From Candidatus Woesearchaeota archaeon (lineage in GTDB: Archaea > Nanobdellota > Nanobdellia > Woesearchaeales > CG1-02-33-12): a DNA stretch of 12,095 bases. Location: NCBI GenBank assembly GCA_003561825.1, contig PWVO01000103.1, positions 1-12,095 on the forward strand. Reading direction: 5' to 3'. A program made the position numbers and the translations under genes. The notes under the pieces are model-generated. The model did not search any database. It saw nothing but the letters and a program-made list of their open reading frames with translations, and had not been told where the DNA came from. Within the stretch, counting starts at the first letter, position 1. Each line of letters begins with the position of its first letter. Shown here one piece after another: positions 1-5,835 of the stretch.

Positions 1-411
1 ACTATGAGGGATGCTGTTGGAGAAACAAGCCTTGATGATTTATTAAGCAAAAGGGATGAGGTTTCATCAAAGATTAAGGTTATTGTTGACAAGGCCACAG
101 ACCCCTGGGGCATAAAGGTTGAGTCTGTTGAGCTCAAGCATGTGGAGCTGCCTGAAGCACTTAAGAGAGTTATTGGAAGAGAGGCAGAGGCTGAAAGGGA
201 AAAAAGAGCTACAATAATTAATGCAGAAGGGGAGTTTATTGCTTCGCAGAACATGGCAAAAGCTGCAAATGTGCTTGCAAAAGCTCCTGGGGCTCTTCAT
301 TTGAGGACCTTGCAGAGCATTAATGACATGAGCTCAGACAAAAGCAATACTGTTGTTTTTGCAGTTCCAGTAGAAATTCTAAAGGCAATGGAAGGCCTGA
401 AAAAGCACTAG
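1..411 (+). CDS. Slipin/stomatin-like SPFH protein, C-terminal part (5' end outside window)
   Basis: This is the 3' end of a gene that enters from the left edge; the frame is open at base 1 and ends with TAG at 409-411. The visible 136 residues match the second half of the SPFH/band 7 domain of slipins. A stretch reads VGETSLDDLLSKRDEV, then an ATDPWGIKVESVELKHVELP segment, then a charged helix with REAEAEREKRATIINAEGE, a pattern typical of prokaryotic stomatins. The C-terminal tail (LRTLQSINDMSSDKSNTVVFAVPVEIL) is also family-like. Known relatives are membrane-anchored by an N-terminal hairpin, oligomerise, and often pair with an NfeD-type protein; the anchor and any NfeD partner would lie outside the window. 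An internal ATG at position 4 is in frame, but family alignment shows the protein must begin further upstream. Confidence in the family is high; its physiological role is not known from the sequence. Confidence 0.9.
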   Translation, partial: TMRDAVGETSLDDLLSKRDEVSSKIKVIVDKATDPWGIKVESVELKHVELPEALKRVIGREAEAEREKRATIINAEGEFIASQNMAKAANVLAKAPGALHLRTLQSINDMSSDKSNTVVFAVPVEILKAMEGLKKH

Positions 412-447
412 TTTTTTCCAAAAGAAATTCTTTTTTTTTATTTTTTC
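412..447 (+). terminator. T-rich terminator after the slipin gene
   Basis: Six T residues follow the stop codon at once (412-417), and a second, longer T-rich run lies at 430-447 with only one A and no GC-rich hairpin. Oligo-T runs are the usual intrinsic termination signal for archaeal RNA polymerase. The same tract is an easily melted stretch beside the candidate origin, so it may also help unwinding. Confidence 0.5.
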
Positions 448-472
448 TATAATGCTCTAATCATTTTTCTGG

Positions 473-494
473 CTCCACATGAAACAAAGGATGG
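473..494 (+). repeat. Weak ORB-like box (copy 1)
   Basis: The core reads CTCCACATGAAAC and is followed by a G-rich segment (AAAGGATGG). It agrees with the two stronger boxes in the CTCCACA and GAAA parts, but its dyad is broken by T in place of G and the G-string is interrupted. It is therefore a lower-affinity or decayed copy, or chance. It lies 163 bp upstream of the next box. Confidence 0.4.
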
Positions 495-577
495 CAGATT
501 ATGCTTTTGGTTTTCATTTAAAGAATTTCCTCTGAAAAACCTTTGAAAAACCCGGAAGATCATTGGTTTTCCGTGAG

Positions 578-591
578 AAAAATTTAAATAC
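578..591 (+). promoter_or_regulatory. TATA-like promoter inside the candidate origin
   Basis: A stretch AAAATTTAAATAC resembles an archaeal TATA box preceded by a purine-rich BRE. Initiation about 25 nt downstream would fall near 610 and send a transcript rightward through the second and third boxes. The only reading frame near it is a seven-codon ORF (607-630), so the transcript, if real, would be an untranslated leader to mcm or a separate RNA. Confidence 0.3.
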
Positions 592-634
592 AAAAAAGAG
601 ATTAGTATGTTTTTTGGTATGCTGATATAAAAAA

Positions 635-655
635 TCTCCAAAGGAAATCATGGGG
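635..655 (+). repeat. ORB-like box (copy 2)
   Basis: The dyad TCTCC-AAA-GGAAA at 635-647 is followed by TCAT and a GGGG string at 652-655. From TCCA to the G-string it differs from copy 3 at a single base (A or C in the dyad centre). Archaeal Orc1/Cdc6 proteins contact both the dyad and the G-string through their winged-helix and AAA+ insertions, so orientation here is defined by the G-string lying to the right. Confidence 0.6.
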
Positions 656-674
656 TGTCCTAAAAGGGATTTTT

Positions 675-694
675 GCGGTTTTTAGAAAAATCGC
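675..694 (+). other. Hairpin between ORB-like boxes
   Basis: GCGGTTTTT (675-683) and AAAAATCGC (686-694) are complementary apart from one G-T wobble. They can form a stem of about seven pairs with a six-base loop. The hairpin lies between the second and third boxes. It could be part of an RNA, or a locally extruding element in an unwinding region; the sequence does not decide. Confidence 0.35.
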
Positions 695-717
695 AATACA
701 GGGCTTGTAAAAACAGG

Positions 718-739
718 TTTCCACAGGAAATCATGGGGG
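718..739 (+). repeat. ORB-like box (copy 3, best match)
   Basis: A perfect dyad TTTCC-ACA-GGAAA at 718-730 is followed by TCAT and a GGGGG string at 735-739. This is the closest of the three to the crenarchaeal ORB pattern as I remember it (TCCACAGGAAA, four bases, GGGG). It lies 83 bp downstream of copy 2, and about 50 bp upstream of the mcm TATA box. Confidence 0.65.
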
Positions 740-789
740 CAACATAGGTTAAAAATATAGTTTTACAAACCAAGTTTAAATAACAAAAG

Positions 790-800
790 TATTTATAAGA
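790..800 (+). promoter_or_regulatory. mcm TATA box
   Basis: The segment TATTTATAAGA fits an archaeal TATA box and lies about 40 nt before the mcm ATG. Transcription would then start near 818-825 and give a short leader that contains the ribosome binding site. A second TATA-like sequence (GTTTAAATA at 774-782) lies just upstream and could be an alternative. Confidence 0.5.
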
Positions 801-823
801 TTCAGCAACAAACCTTTAGAAAA

Positions 824-829
824 AAGGAG
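824..829 (+). promoter_or_regulatory. mcm ribosome binding site
   Basis: AAGGAG lies 8 nt before the ATG at 838. This decides the start: an in-frame GTG at 829 overlaps the Shine-Dalgarno motif itself and is therefore unlikely to be the initiation codon. Confidence 0.75.
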
Positions 830-837
830 TGCAAAAA

Positions 838-2853
838 ATGGATGCTGCTGAGCAGATAAAGAGGTTTCAAGAGTATATTGAAAAGAACTGCCAGCAGAAG
901 CTTTTTGAGAAGATAAGAAAAGGCGAAAATTCTTTTGCAATTGACTTCTCAGATCTTTCTAATCTTGACCATGAGCTTGCTGAAGACCTGCTTGAAAGCC
1001 CTGAGGAAGGCATAAAAGCAGCTGAGATAGCAGTTGACCAGATGGATCTTCCAAGAGAAGTAAAGCGCTTCAGGATAAGGCTGAAAAACCTCCCTATGAG
1101 CCAGAAGGTTGCTATCAGGCATATAAGGGCCCTGCATATTGACAAGCTTATTTTTGTTGAGGGCATTGTAAGGCAGTCTTCTGATGTAAGGCCCCAGATA
1201 GTGTCAGCTAAGTTTGAGTGCCCAAGCTGCGGCAATACTATCTCTATCCTGCAGTCAGGCCAGAAATTCAAGATGCCTTCAAGGTGCTCATGCGGAAGAA
1301 AGGGCAAGTTCAGGCTTCTAAGCAAAGAGCTTGTGGATTCCCAGCATCTTGTTGTTGAGGAATCACCTGAGTCTCTTGAAGGGGGTGATCAGCCAAAGAG
1401 AATCTCTGTTTTTCTTAGGGAAGACCTTGTTGAGCCAAGGATGGAAAGAAAAACAACTCCTGGGAGCAAGATAAGGATTGTCGGTGTTGTAAAAGAAATC
1501 CCTATTACATTAAGGGACGGAACAGCCTCAACAAGGTATGACATAGTGATTGAGGTAAATTACATTGAGCAGATAGAGGAAACTTTTGAGACAATAGAGG
1601 TAACTGAAGAGGAGGAAATAGAGATAAAGAAGATTGCTGAAGACCCTAAGATTTACCATAAGCTAACCAACAGCATTGCCCCGTCTATATACGGCCATGA
1701 GGACATAAGAGAAGCACTTGTTCTGCAGCTCATGGGAGGAGTGAAAAAAGAAAGGAGCGACAACACTGTCACAAGAGGGGACATGCACATCCTTCTTGTT
1801 GGGGACCCCGGAGCTGCAAAAAGCTCTTTGCTTATATTTATGTCAAAGGCAGCCCCAAAAGCAAGGTACACTGCAGGCAGGGCAGCAAGCGGTGCTGGAT
1901 TAACAGCATCTGTTGTGAGGGACGAGTTTCTGAGAGGATGGGCTCTTGAGGCAGGAGCAATGGTTCTTGCAAACGGAGGATACTGCATGATAGATGAGCT
2001 TGACAAGATGAGCACTGAAGACAGGTCTTCGCTGCATGAGGCTCTTTCACAGCAGACAATAAGCATAAGCAAGGCAAACATACAGGCAACTTTGAGGGCT
2101 GAGACAACTGTGCTTGCAGCAGCAAACCCCAAGCTTGGAAGGTTTGACCCATATATGCCCATTGCGCAGCAGATTGATCTTCCTCCATCTCTTATTAACA
2201 GGTTTGACCTGATTTTCCCAGTAAGGGACATGCCTAACAGGGATGTTGACGAGAAGATTGCTTCTCATGTTCTTGAGACGCACAAGACAGATGTAAAAGA
2301 GCCCGAGATTCCAATCCCTATGCTGAAAAAGTTTGTTGCATATGCAAAGCAGAGCTGCATACCAAAGCTCACTGACCAGGCAATAGATGAGATAAAAAGC
2401 TTTTATGTTGAGCTGAGGAATATGGGCACAGATGAAGAAGGCATTAAGCCAATACCTATATCTGCAAGGCAGCTTGAGTCCTTGGTGAGGCTTGCTGAAG
2501 GCTCTGCAAAAGTAAGGCTCTCAAAGAGTGTCTTAAGAGAGGATGCAAAGCGCGCTATCAGAATACTTAAATACTGCCTTATGCAAGTAGGCTTTGATTA
2601 TGAAACAGGCAAGATTGACATTGACAGAATCTCAACTGGAATTCCTGCAAGCCAGAGAAGCAGGATCGTTGTTGTGAGGGATATTGTAAATGATCTTGAG
2701 GCCTCGCACGGAAAGGCAATCCCCCTTGAAGAGATACTCAATGCTGCTTCAGAGAAGGGTATTGATGAAAGCGAGGTTGAGGAGATAATAGAAAGGCTCA
2801 AGCGATCAGGAGACATATTTGAGCCAAAGAGAGGATTCATAAGCAAGCTTTAA
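838..2853 (+). CDS. mcm: Replicative DNA helicase MCM
   Basis: The product is a 671-aa archaeal minichromosome maintenance helicase, the hexameric 3'-5' DNA helicase of the replication fork. The N-terminal part (about 1-250) holds a helical domain, an OB fold and a zinc-binding loop with Cys128, Cys131, Cys150 and Cys152. The AAA+ domain follows: Walker A GDPGAAKSS at 322-330 with Lys328, Walker B with Asp386-Glu387 in CMIDELDKM, and the arginine finger Arg455 in SLINRFD. The last ~70 residues (QRSRIVVVRDIVNDL onward) form the C-terminal winged helix. Length is normal for the family and all ATPase residues are intact. The zinc loop is C-x2-C...C-x1-C, where many archaeal MCMs have C-x2-C in the second half. 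The gene is followed after 1 nt by an RPA-like gene, so the two are probably one transcript, and the candidate origin lies directly upstream. I see no intein or insertion. Confidence 0.97.
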   Translation: MDAAEQIKRFQEYIEKNCQQKLFEKIRKGENSFAIDFSDLSNLDHELAEDLLESPEEGIKAAEIAVDQMDLPREVKRFRIRLKNLPMSQKVAIRHIRALHIDKLIFVEGIVRQSSDVRPQIVSAKFECPSCGNTISILQSGQKFKMPSRCSCGRKGKFRLLSKELVDSQHLVVEESPESLEGGDQPKRISVFLREDLVEPRMERKTTPGSKIRIVGVVKEIPITLRDGTASTRYDIVIEVNYIEQIEETFETIEVTEEEEIEIKKIAEDPKIYHKLTNSIAPSIYGHEDIREALVLQLMGGVKKERSDNTVTRGDMHILLVGDPGAAKSSLLIFMSKAAPKARYTAGRAASGAGLTASVVRDEFLRGWALEAGAMVLANGGYCMIDELDKMSTEDRSSLHEALSQQTISISKANIQATLRAETTVLAAANPKLGRFDPYMPIAQQIDLPPSLINRFDLIFPVRDMPNRDVDEKIASHVLETHKTDVKEPEIPIPMLKKFVAYAKQSCIPKLTDQAIDEIKSFYVELRNMGTDEEGIKPIPISARQLESLVRLAEGSAKVRLSKSVLREDAKRAIRILKYCLMQVGFDYETGKIDIDRISTGIPASQRSRIVVVRDIVNDLEASHGKAIPLEEILNAASEKGIDESEVEEIIERLKRSGDIFEPKRGFISKL

Positions 2854-2854
2854 A

Positions 2855-3532
2855 ATGCCAGAAGCGCAAAAAAGGCAGACTGCCATCAAAGCAAGGATCT
2901 CAGAGATAATCAGCGGGAGCTATGTTAAAGAAGAGGGGTGGACTCCTAATTTTATATTGACAGAATCCGGAAAAAAGATATCAAGAGCAAACATCATGGG
3001 AGCTGTGATAGACAAGGCAGACACCCCAGATGAGTTTCTTTCATTTACAATCCAGGACGGCACAGGCACAATGCCAGTAAGGTCATTTGAAGATGATGCA
3101 AGGATAAAGTCCCTTGATGCAGGGGATGTTGTTCTTGTGATAGGCAAGCCAAGGGAATATGGCTCTGAGAAATACATTGTGCCTGAGATTATCAGGGTAA
3201 TTGAAAACAAGAAATGGGTTGATGTGAGGAAAGCTGAGCTTGAGATAGAAGAGCTTAGGCAGAAGGGTGAAGGGAACTTCTATTACAAAGAAGAGAAAAA
3301 AGAAACACCAAGCCAAGGCCAGGCAGAGGAAGAGGATATTGAGTCTGAGAAGCCATCTGGCGCAGGCAGTGTATATGAAACAATAAGGGAACTTGACAAA
3401 GGAAAAGGCGCTGACATTGAGGATGTCATAAAGAAAAGCAAAGCAGAAAATGCTGAGCAGATAATAAAAAAGCTCCTCATGGAAGGTGAGGTGTTTGAGA
3501 TAAGCCCCGGAAGGCTAAAGGTTCTTGAGTGA
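2855..3532 (+). CDS. RPA-like single-stranded DNA-binding protein (OB fold + winged helix)
   Basis: The 225-aa product resembles archaeal RPA32/RPA-associated proteins. Residues about 44-117 form an OB fold (SRANIMGAVIDKADTP, FLSFTIQDGTGTMPVRSF, AGDVVLVIGKPREY, KYIVPEIIRVI). A charged linker with many Glu and Lys spans about 120-168. Residues about 170-225 look like a winged helix (VYETIRELDKGKGADIEDVIKKSK, then a GEVFEISPGRLKVLE wing). This order is that of eukaryotic RPA2. Known relatives bind or help bind single-stranded DNA during replication and repair. The start lies 1 nt after the mcm stop, which implies co-transcription and possibly translational coupling; no separate Shine-Dalgarno is needed. 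No zinc finger is seen. It may act with a larger RPA subunit encoded elsewhere, or alone. Confidence 0.8.
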   Translation: MPEAQKRQTAIKARISEIISGSYVKEEGWTPNFILTESGKKISRANIMGAVIDKADTPDEFLSFTIQDGTGTMPVRSFEDDARIKSLDAGDVVLVIGKPREYGSEKYIVPEIIRVIENKKWVDVRKAELEIEELRQKGEGNFYYKEEKKETPSQGQAEEEDIESEKPSGAGSVYETIRELDKGKGADIEDVIKKSKAENAEQIIKKLLMEGEVFEISPGRLKVLE

Positions 3533-3539
3533 TTATTTC

Positions 3540-4391
3540 TTAAAAGAAAACAGGGGTGACATAAACCTCAAGCACTGCTGCAATAAATATAAGCAGTATT
3601 GCAATTATCATAAGGTCAGATGTGTCAATAAGGATTTTATCATATTTTTTAGTGCCAAAGTCATGTCTTATGACTGCAACAGAGATGATTGAGCCAGCAA
3701 GGCCACTGATAAAAAATGCAGCTATCTCAGGTATGCCGTGTATTGAATACCTCAAAAGCCCGATAGTAAAGATGTGAAAATAACTTGCTATCCCAACCTG
3801 GCCGAACTGTGATGCGTACATGCTTATCTGCGACCTTATAAAATGCCCGATAGCTGCGCCAAGAACAGAAGCGTTCCATGTTAGTATAAAGATAGCGCCA
3901 AAGCCGTATATGAATGCAAAAAGAAAGCAGAAGATAAGCACCTTGATGTTGTTAAGGAAAATCCTGGTAAATGGCCCAAAGCCGTCTACAATATTTCCAG
4001 TAACATTTGAGTTTATTTCAGCAATTGTGGCCATCTGTATTGAGAAGGTATCAACTATTGATTCCACTGGAAGAAAAACATAACATAATGAAAAGCCAAA
4101 AGTCACTCCGACAAAAAGATACATCAGGCACTTTATCAGCTGCATGTGCTCTCCCAGGATTCTTGTCTCGCCCTCAAGAACAAGGCCTTTTTTCTCCTCT
4201 TCCTTGATAGCATTATAGAGAAAGGGGATGCATGCCATTGTTGTAAAAAAAACCATTACAAGGCTTGCATGCTGCCTGAAAACCCAAAGCGCAAGAAAGA
4301 TCCCTGCAACTGAATATAAAAAGCCGAGAAGAAATATTTTCCAAGGGCTTTTCAAAGCACTTACCGGAGTTATTAGTGACTCAAGGACCAT
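3540..4391 (-). CDS. SpoIIM/DUF95-family integral membrane protein
   Basis: The 283-aa product has about six to seven hydrophobic segments (roughly 17-38, 42-60, 86-107, 149-182, 203-241, 259-280) and no signal peptide. The diagnostic part is the HGIPEIAAFFISG motif at 218-230, with polar residues Asn148 and Asn173 inside or next to helices; together these place it in the SpoIIM (stage II sporulation protein M, DUF95) family. In archaea these proteins have no sporulation role and their function is not established; a transport or membrane-remodelling role has been inferred for relatives. The gene is convergent with the RPA-like gene (7 nt between stops) and divergent from the HEPN gene. A TATA box about 30 nt upstream of the ATG suggests a nearly leaderless transcript. 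Confidence 0.8.
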   Translation of the reverse strand: MVLESLITPVSALKSPWKIFLLGFLYSVAGIFLALWVFRQHASLVMVFFTTMACIPFLYNAIKEEEKKGLVLEGETRILGEHMQLIKCLMYLFVGVTFGFSLCYVFLPVESIVDTFSIQMATIAEINSNVTGNIVDGFGPFTRIFLNNIKVLIFCFLFAFIYGFGAIFILTWNASVLGAAIGHFIRSQISMYASQFGQVGIASYFHIFTIGLLRYSIHGIPEIAAFFISGLAGSIISVAVIRHDFGTKKYDKILIDTSDLMIIAILLIFIAAVLEVYVTPVFF

Positions 4392-4415
4392 ATTAAGAAC
4401 AAATGCACTTCATTA

Positions 4416-4429
4416 GTTTATATATCTTT
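4416..4429 (-). promoter_or_regulatory. TATA box for the SpoIIM-family gene
   Basis: Read on the minus strand the segment is AAAGATATATAAAC, a good BRE-TATA sequence about 25-38 nt before the ATG at 4391. The start codon would then fall within a few bases of the transcript's 5' end. Confidence 0.6.
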
Positions 4430-4442
4430 TGATTGGCTGTTT

Positions 4443-4497
4443 GTTATTATAGATAACAGAAAAGATTATATATGAGGTTAATGTTATTAAAAGTAAC
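4443..4497 (+). repeat. Two copies of a semi-palindrome flanking a TATA box (putative operator)
   Basis: GTTATTATAGATAAC (4443-4457) and GTTATTAAAAGTAAC (4483-4497) agree at 12 of 15 positions, and each has GTTA...TAAC ends. They are spaced exactly 40 bp apart, about four helical turns, on either side of the TATA box, and the second copy abuts the ATG of the HEPN gene. A dimeric repressor, possibly the HEPN-nucleotidyltransferase complex itself, could bind here; this is inference. Confidence 0.45.
4461..4474 (+). promoter_or_regulatory. TATA box for the HEPN-nucleotidyltransferase operon
   Basis: AAAGATTATATATG is a purine-led TATA box ending 24 nt before the ATG at 4498, so the mRNA is expected to be leaderless. 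It lies between the two operator-like repeats. Confidence 0.6.
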
Positions 4498-4824
4498 ATG
4501 GTGCTAAAAGAGCAAATTTTGGTTTTCAAAAGATCTGCAGATATTATCTACAAAACAGGGGATTATACCAGCGCAGCAATAATCTACTTTAAAGCACTTT
4601 TTGCAATGCAGGATTTTATATTAATGAATAAGATTGGCTATTCTCCCAAAGACCACACAGAAAGATTTAGGCTGCTGCAAAAAGAATTTCCCGAGGAGTA
4701 TGATGTTCTTGACTCAGAGTTTAACACTTACAGAAGCACATATTCTGAAAGGATCTCAAAAGAAACATGCGACAGAATCAGGGGCCTTGTTGAAAATGCT
4801 ATCAGAGATCACAAAATTGAATAA
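4498..4824 (+). CDS. HEPN-domain protein (partner of the nucleotidyltransferase)
   Basis: The 108-aa, all-helical product fits a HEPN domain: a first helix with FKRSADIIYKTGDYTSAAIIYFKALFAM, typical of HEPN proteins that pair with minimal nucleotidyltransferases, a middle loop, and a last helix pair with YRSTYSERISKETCDRIRGLVENA. The order, HEPN first and nucleotidyltransferase second with a 29-nt overlap, is the usual arrangement of these toxin-antitoxin-like pairs. Ribonuclease HEPN proteins carry R-x4-6-H; at the equivalent place I see Arg79-Ser-Thr-Tyr82 with no histidine, so RNase activity is doubtful. Tyr78 and Tyr82 are possible AMPylation targets by analogy with HepT. The start at 4498 is placed right after the promoter and gives a leaderless mRNA. 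Confidence 0.75.
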   Translation: MVLKEQILVFKRSADIIYKTGDYTSAAIIYFKALFAMQDFILMNKIGYSPKDHTERFRLLQKEFPEEYDVLDSEFNTYRSTYSERISKETCDRIRGLVENAIRDHKIE

Positions 4825-5383
4825 AATTTTCAAGAAATACCTTAAGGGAAAAGGCATCTCAGATATTGTTCTTTTTGGATCCTTAATGAAAGGAAAAAAC
4901 AAGCCAAAAGATATTGACATACTTATAATCTTCAAAGAAAGAATCAACAAAAAGACCGAGTTAGAGATAAAAAGAAACCTAAATGGGATATATGAGATTA
5001 ATTCAATCACTGAAAAAGAGCTTTTTGGAGAAGATTTTATTGCAAAAGAAGGCTTATATCTGGAAGGCTACAGTTTTTCTAAAAAAAAGTATTTAAGAGA
5101 TTTGCTTGGGTTTATCAGCATAGGATATCTAAAGTATAGCATTAGAAATCTAAGAGGCGCAAAAAGGATAAGGTTTTACTATGCCCTTATGGGAAGAGGA
5201 AGCAGCAAAGGGTTTCTTTCTGAGATTAAGGCTGATAGGTTCTCTGATAATGTTATTGTCTGTGATTACTCAGAGATTGAAAAACTCAAGGATTTTTTTA
5301 ATTCCTGGAGAATTGAGTACACAATATTCCCTTCTCTTGTGCCTAAAAGATTAGGCCATATCCTGTTTAAATCAAAAGAATGA
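4796..5383 (+). CDS. Nucleotidyltransferase-domain protein with extra C-terminal domain
   Basis: The 195-aa product has an N-terminal pol-beta-type nucleotidyltransferase core: helix 1-20, then FGS at 27-29, and Asp39 and Asp41 in KDIDILIIF (a GS-x9-D-x-D motif that binds metal and NTP). The third acidic position may be the Glu in YEINSITEKEL. Residues about 90-195 form a second, mixed region (KKKYLRDLLGFISIGYLKYSIRN..., RGAKRIRFYYALMGRGSSKGFL) that minimal MntA-type enzymes lack and that I do not recognise. The ATG at 4796 lies inside the HEPN frame and gives a natural N-terminus; the frame stays open further upstream, but that part overlaps the HEPN coding sequence and looks like shadow translation. 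The role is likely to modify or neutralise the HEPN partner. Confidence 0.75.
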   Translation: MLSEITKLNKIFKKYLKGKGISDIVLFGSLMKGKNKPKDIDILIIFKERINKKTELEIKRNLNGIYEINSITEKELFGEDFIAKEGLYLEGYSFSKKKYLRDLLGFISIGYLKYSIRNLRGAKRIRFYYALMGRGSSKGFLSEIKADRFSDNVIVCDYSEIEKLKDFFNSWRIEYTIFPSLVPKRLGHILFKSKE

Positions 5384-5442
5384 GATCCTTCACTCCTGGC
5401 CTTGTCTGCCTAAATCCCAAATCCCGCCAAAACAAAAACAAA

Positions 5443-5453
5443 CATTTATAAAC
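5443..5453 (+). promoter_or_regulatory. TATA box for the membrane protein-KaiC-FIST operon
   Basis: CATTTATAAAC lies 22-33 nt before the ATG at 5476, again giving a leaderless mRNA. It is the only clear promoter I see ahead of the three-gene operon. Confidence 0.55.
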
Positions 5454-5475
5454 AAGTTAGTTCTAAAAACAGTTG

Positions 5476-5835
5476 ATGGCTATTAAAAAAGAGGAAAAAG
5501 ACTTTTGCAAAAAAGAGGTGCTGGACAATTTCCAGAGCCTGCCCAAAAGAAAGCTTTCTGAAATGGAAAAGCAGGTCATCTTTATTCTTATTGAAAAGGC
5601 AAAAATCGAGAGAGAAAGGTCAATGGCCCTTCTCAACAAGGGATTTTTCATTTTCCTTTTTTTCATACTGCTTGCATTCATACAAAGGCTCAATGACCCA
5701 GGATCATCAATCTATGTTTACATCCTGTTCATATTCGGCATGATCATGTTTATTATTATTGTGATAACATACTACAGCTCATTGTCAAATGAAAAAAAGA
5801 CATTGGACAATCTTTTGGACAGTTTTTTAAAATGA
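5476..5835 (+). CDS. Small two-helix membrane protein, first gene of the KaiC-FIST operon
   Basis: The 119-aa product is not recognised. Its first ~52 residues are charged and helical (KKEEKDFCKKEVLDNF, KRKLSEMEKQVIFILIEKAKIERERS). Then come two hydrophobic helices at about 55-73 and 79-100, joined by a short loop with NDPGS, and a short charged tail. Both ends are probably cytoplasmic. Its stop overlaps the ATG of the KaiC-like gene by 4 nt (ATGA), so the two are translated together. A reasonable inference is that it tethers or signals to the ATPase at the membrane. The ATG at 5476 is preferred to a TTG one codon earlier because of its distance from the TATA box. Confidence 0.65.
   Translation: MAIKKEEKDFCKKEVLDNFQSLPKRKLSEMEKQVIFILIEKAKIERERSMALLNKGFFIFLFFILLAFIQRLNDPGSSIYVYILFIFGMIMFIIIVITYYSSLSNEKKTLDNLLDSFLK

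Larger units (their letters stand above)
471..740. other. Candidate archaeal replication origin with ORB-like boxes upstream of mcm
   Basis: This gene-free stretch carries two boxes that are identical at 18 of 19 positions (637-655 and 720-738) and a weaker third copy (473-494), all in the same orientation. Each has a short dyad (TCTCC/TTTCC, three bases, GGAAA) followed four bases later by a run of four or five G. That layout, dyad core plus G-string, is the known layout of archaeal origin recognition boxes bound by Orc1/Cdc6. The region is otherwise AT-rich, with a T-tract at 430-447 and an A/T-rich stretch at 749-800 that could serve as unwinding elements. It sits directly upstream of mcm. 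No orc1/cdc6 gene is in the window, so the initiator must be encoded elsewhere. The match rests on recalled motif structure, not on a search. The alternative is a regulatory region controlling mcm through the same boxes. Confidence 0.6.

Noticed and set aside
607..630. Seven-codon ORF after the TATA-like element at 578-591
   Set aside because: Too short to support as a gene; it lies in the candidate origin and no homology can be judged.
637..740. CRISPR-like or C/D-box RNA reading of the two boxes
   Set aside because: Two copies 83 bp apart do not make an array, and no C box (RUGAUGA) with a matching D box (CUGA) was seen; the dyad-plus-G-string layout fits ORBs better.
829..831. GTG as mcm start
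   Set aside because: It overlaps the AAGGAG ribosome binding site; the ATG at 838 lies 8 nt after that site.
867..1325. Minus-strand frame of 152 codons in the 5' half of mcm
   Set aside because: It is antisense to the N-terminal domain of MCM and its translation is Ser/Leu-rich without family features.
1653..2231. Long minus-strand frame inside mcm (192 codons)
   Set aside because: It is antisense to the conserved AAA+ core, has no recognisable domain, and follows from the codon use of mcm.
4634..4795. Upstream extension of the nucleotidyltransferase frame
   Set aside because: The extra codons overlap the HEPN gene in another frame and read as shadow translation; the family N-terminus fits the ATG at 4796.
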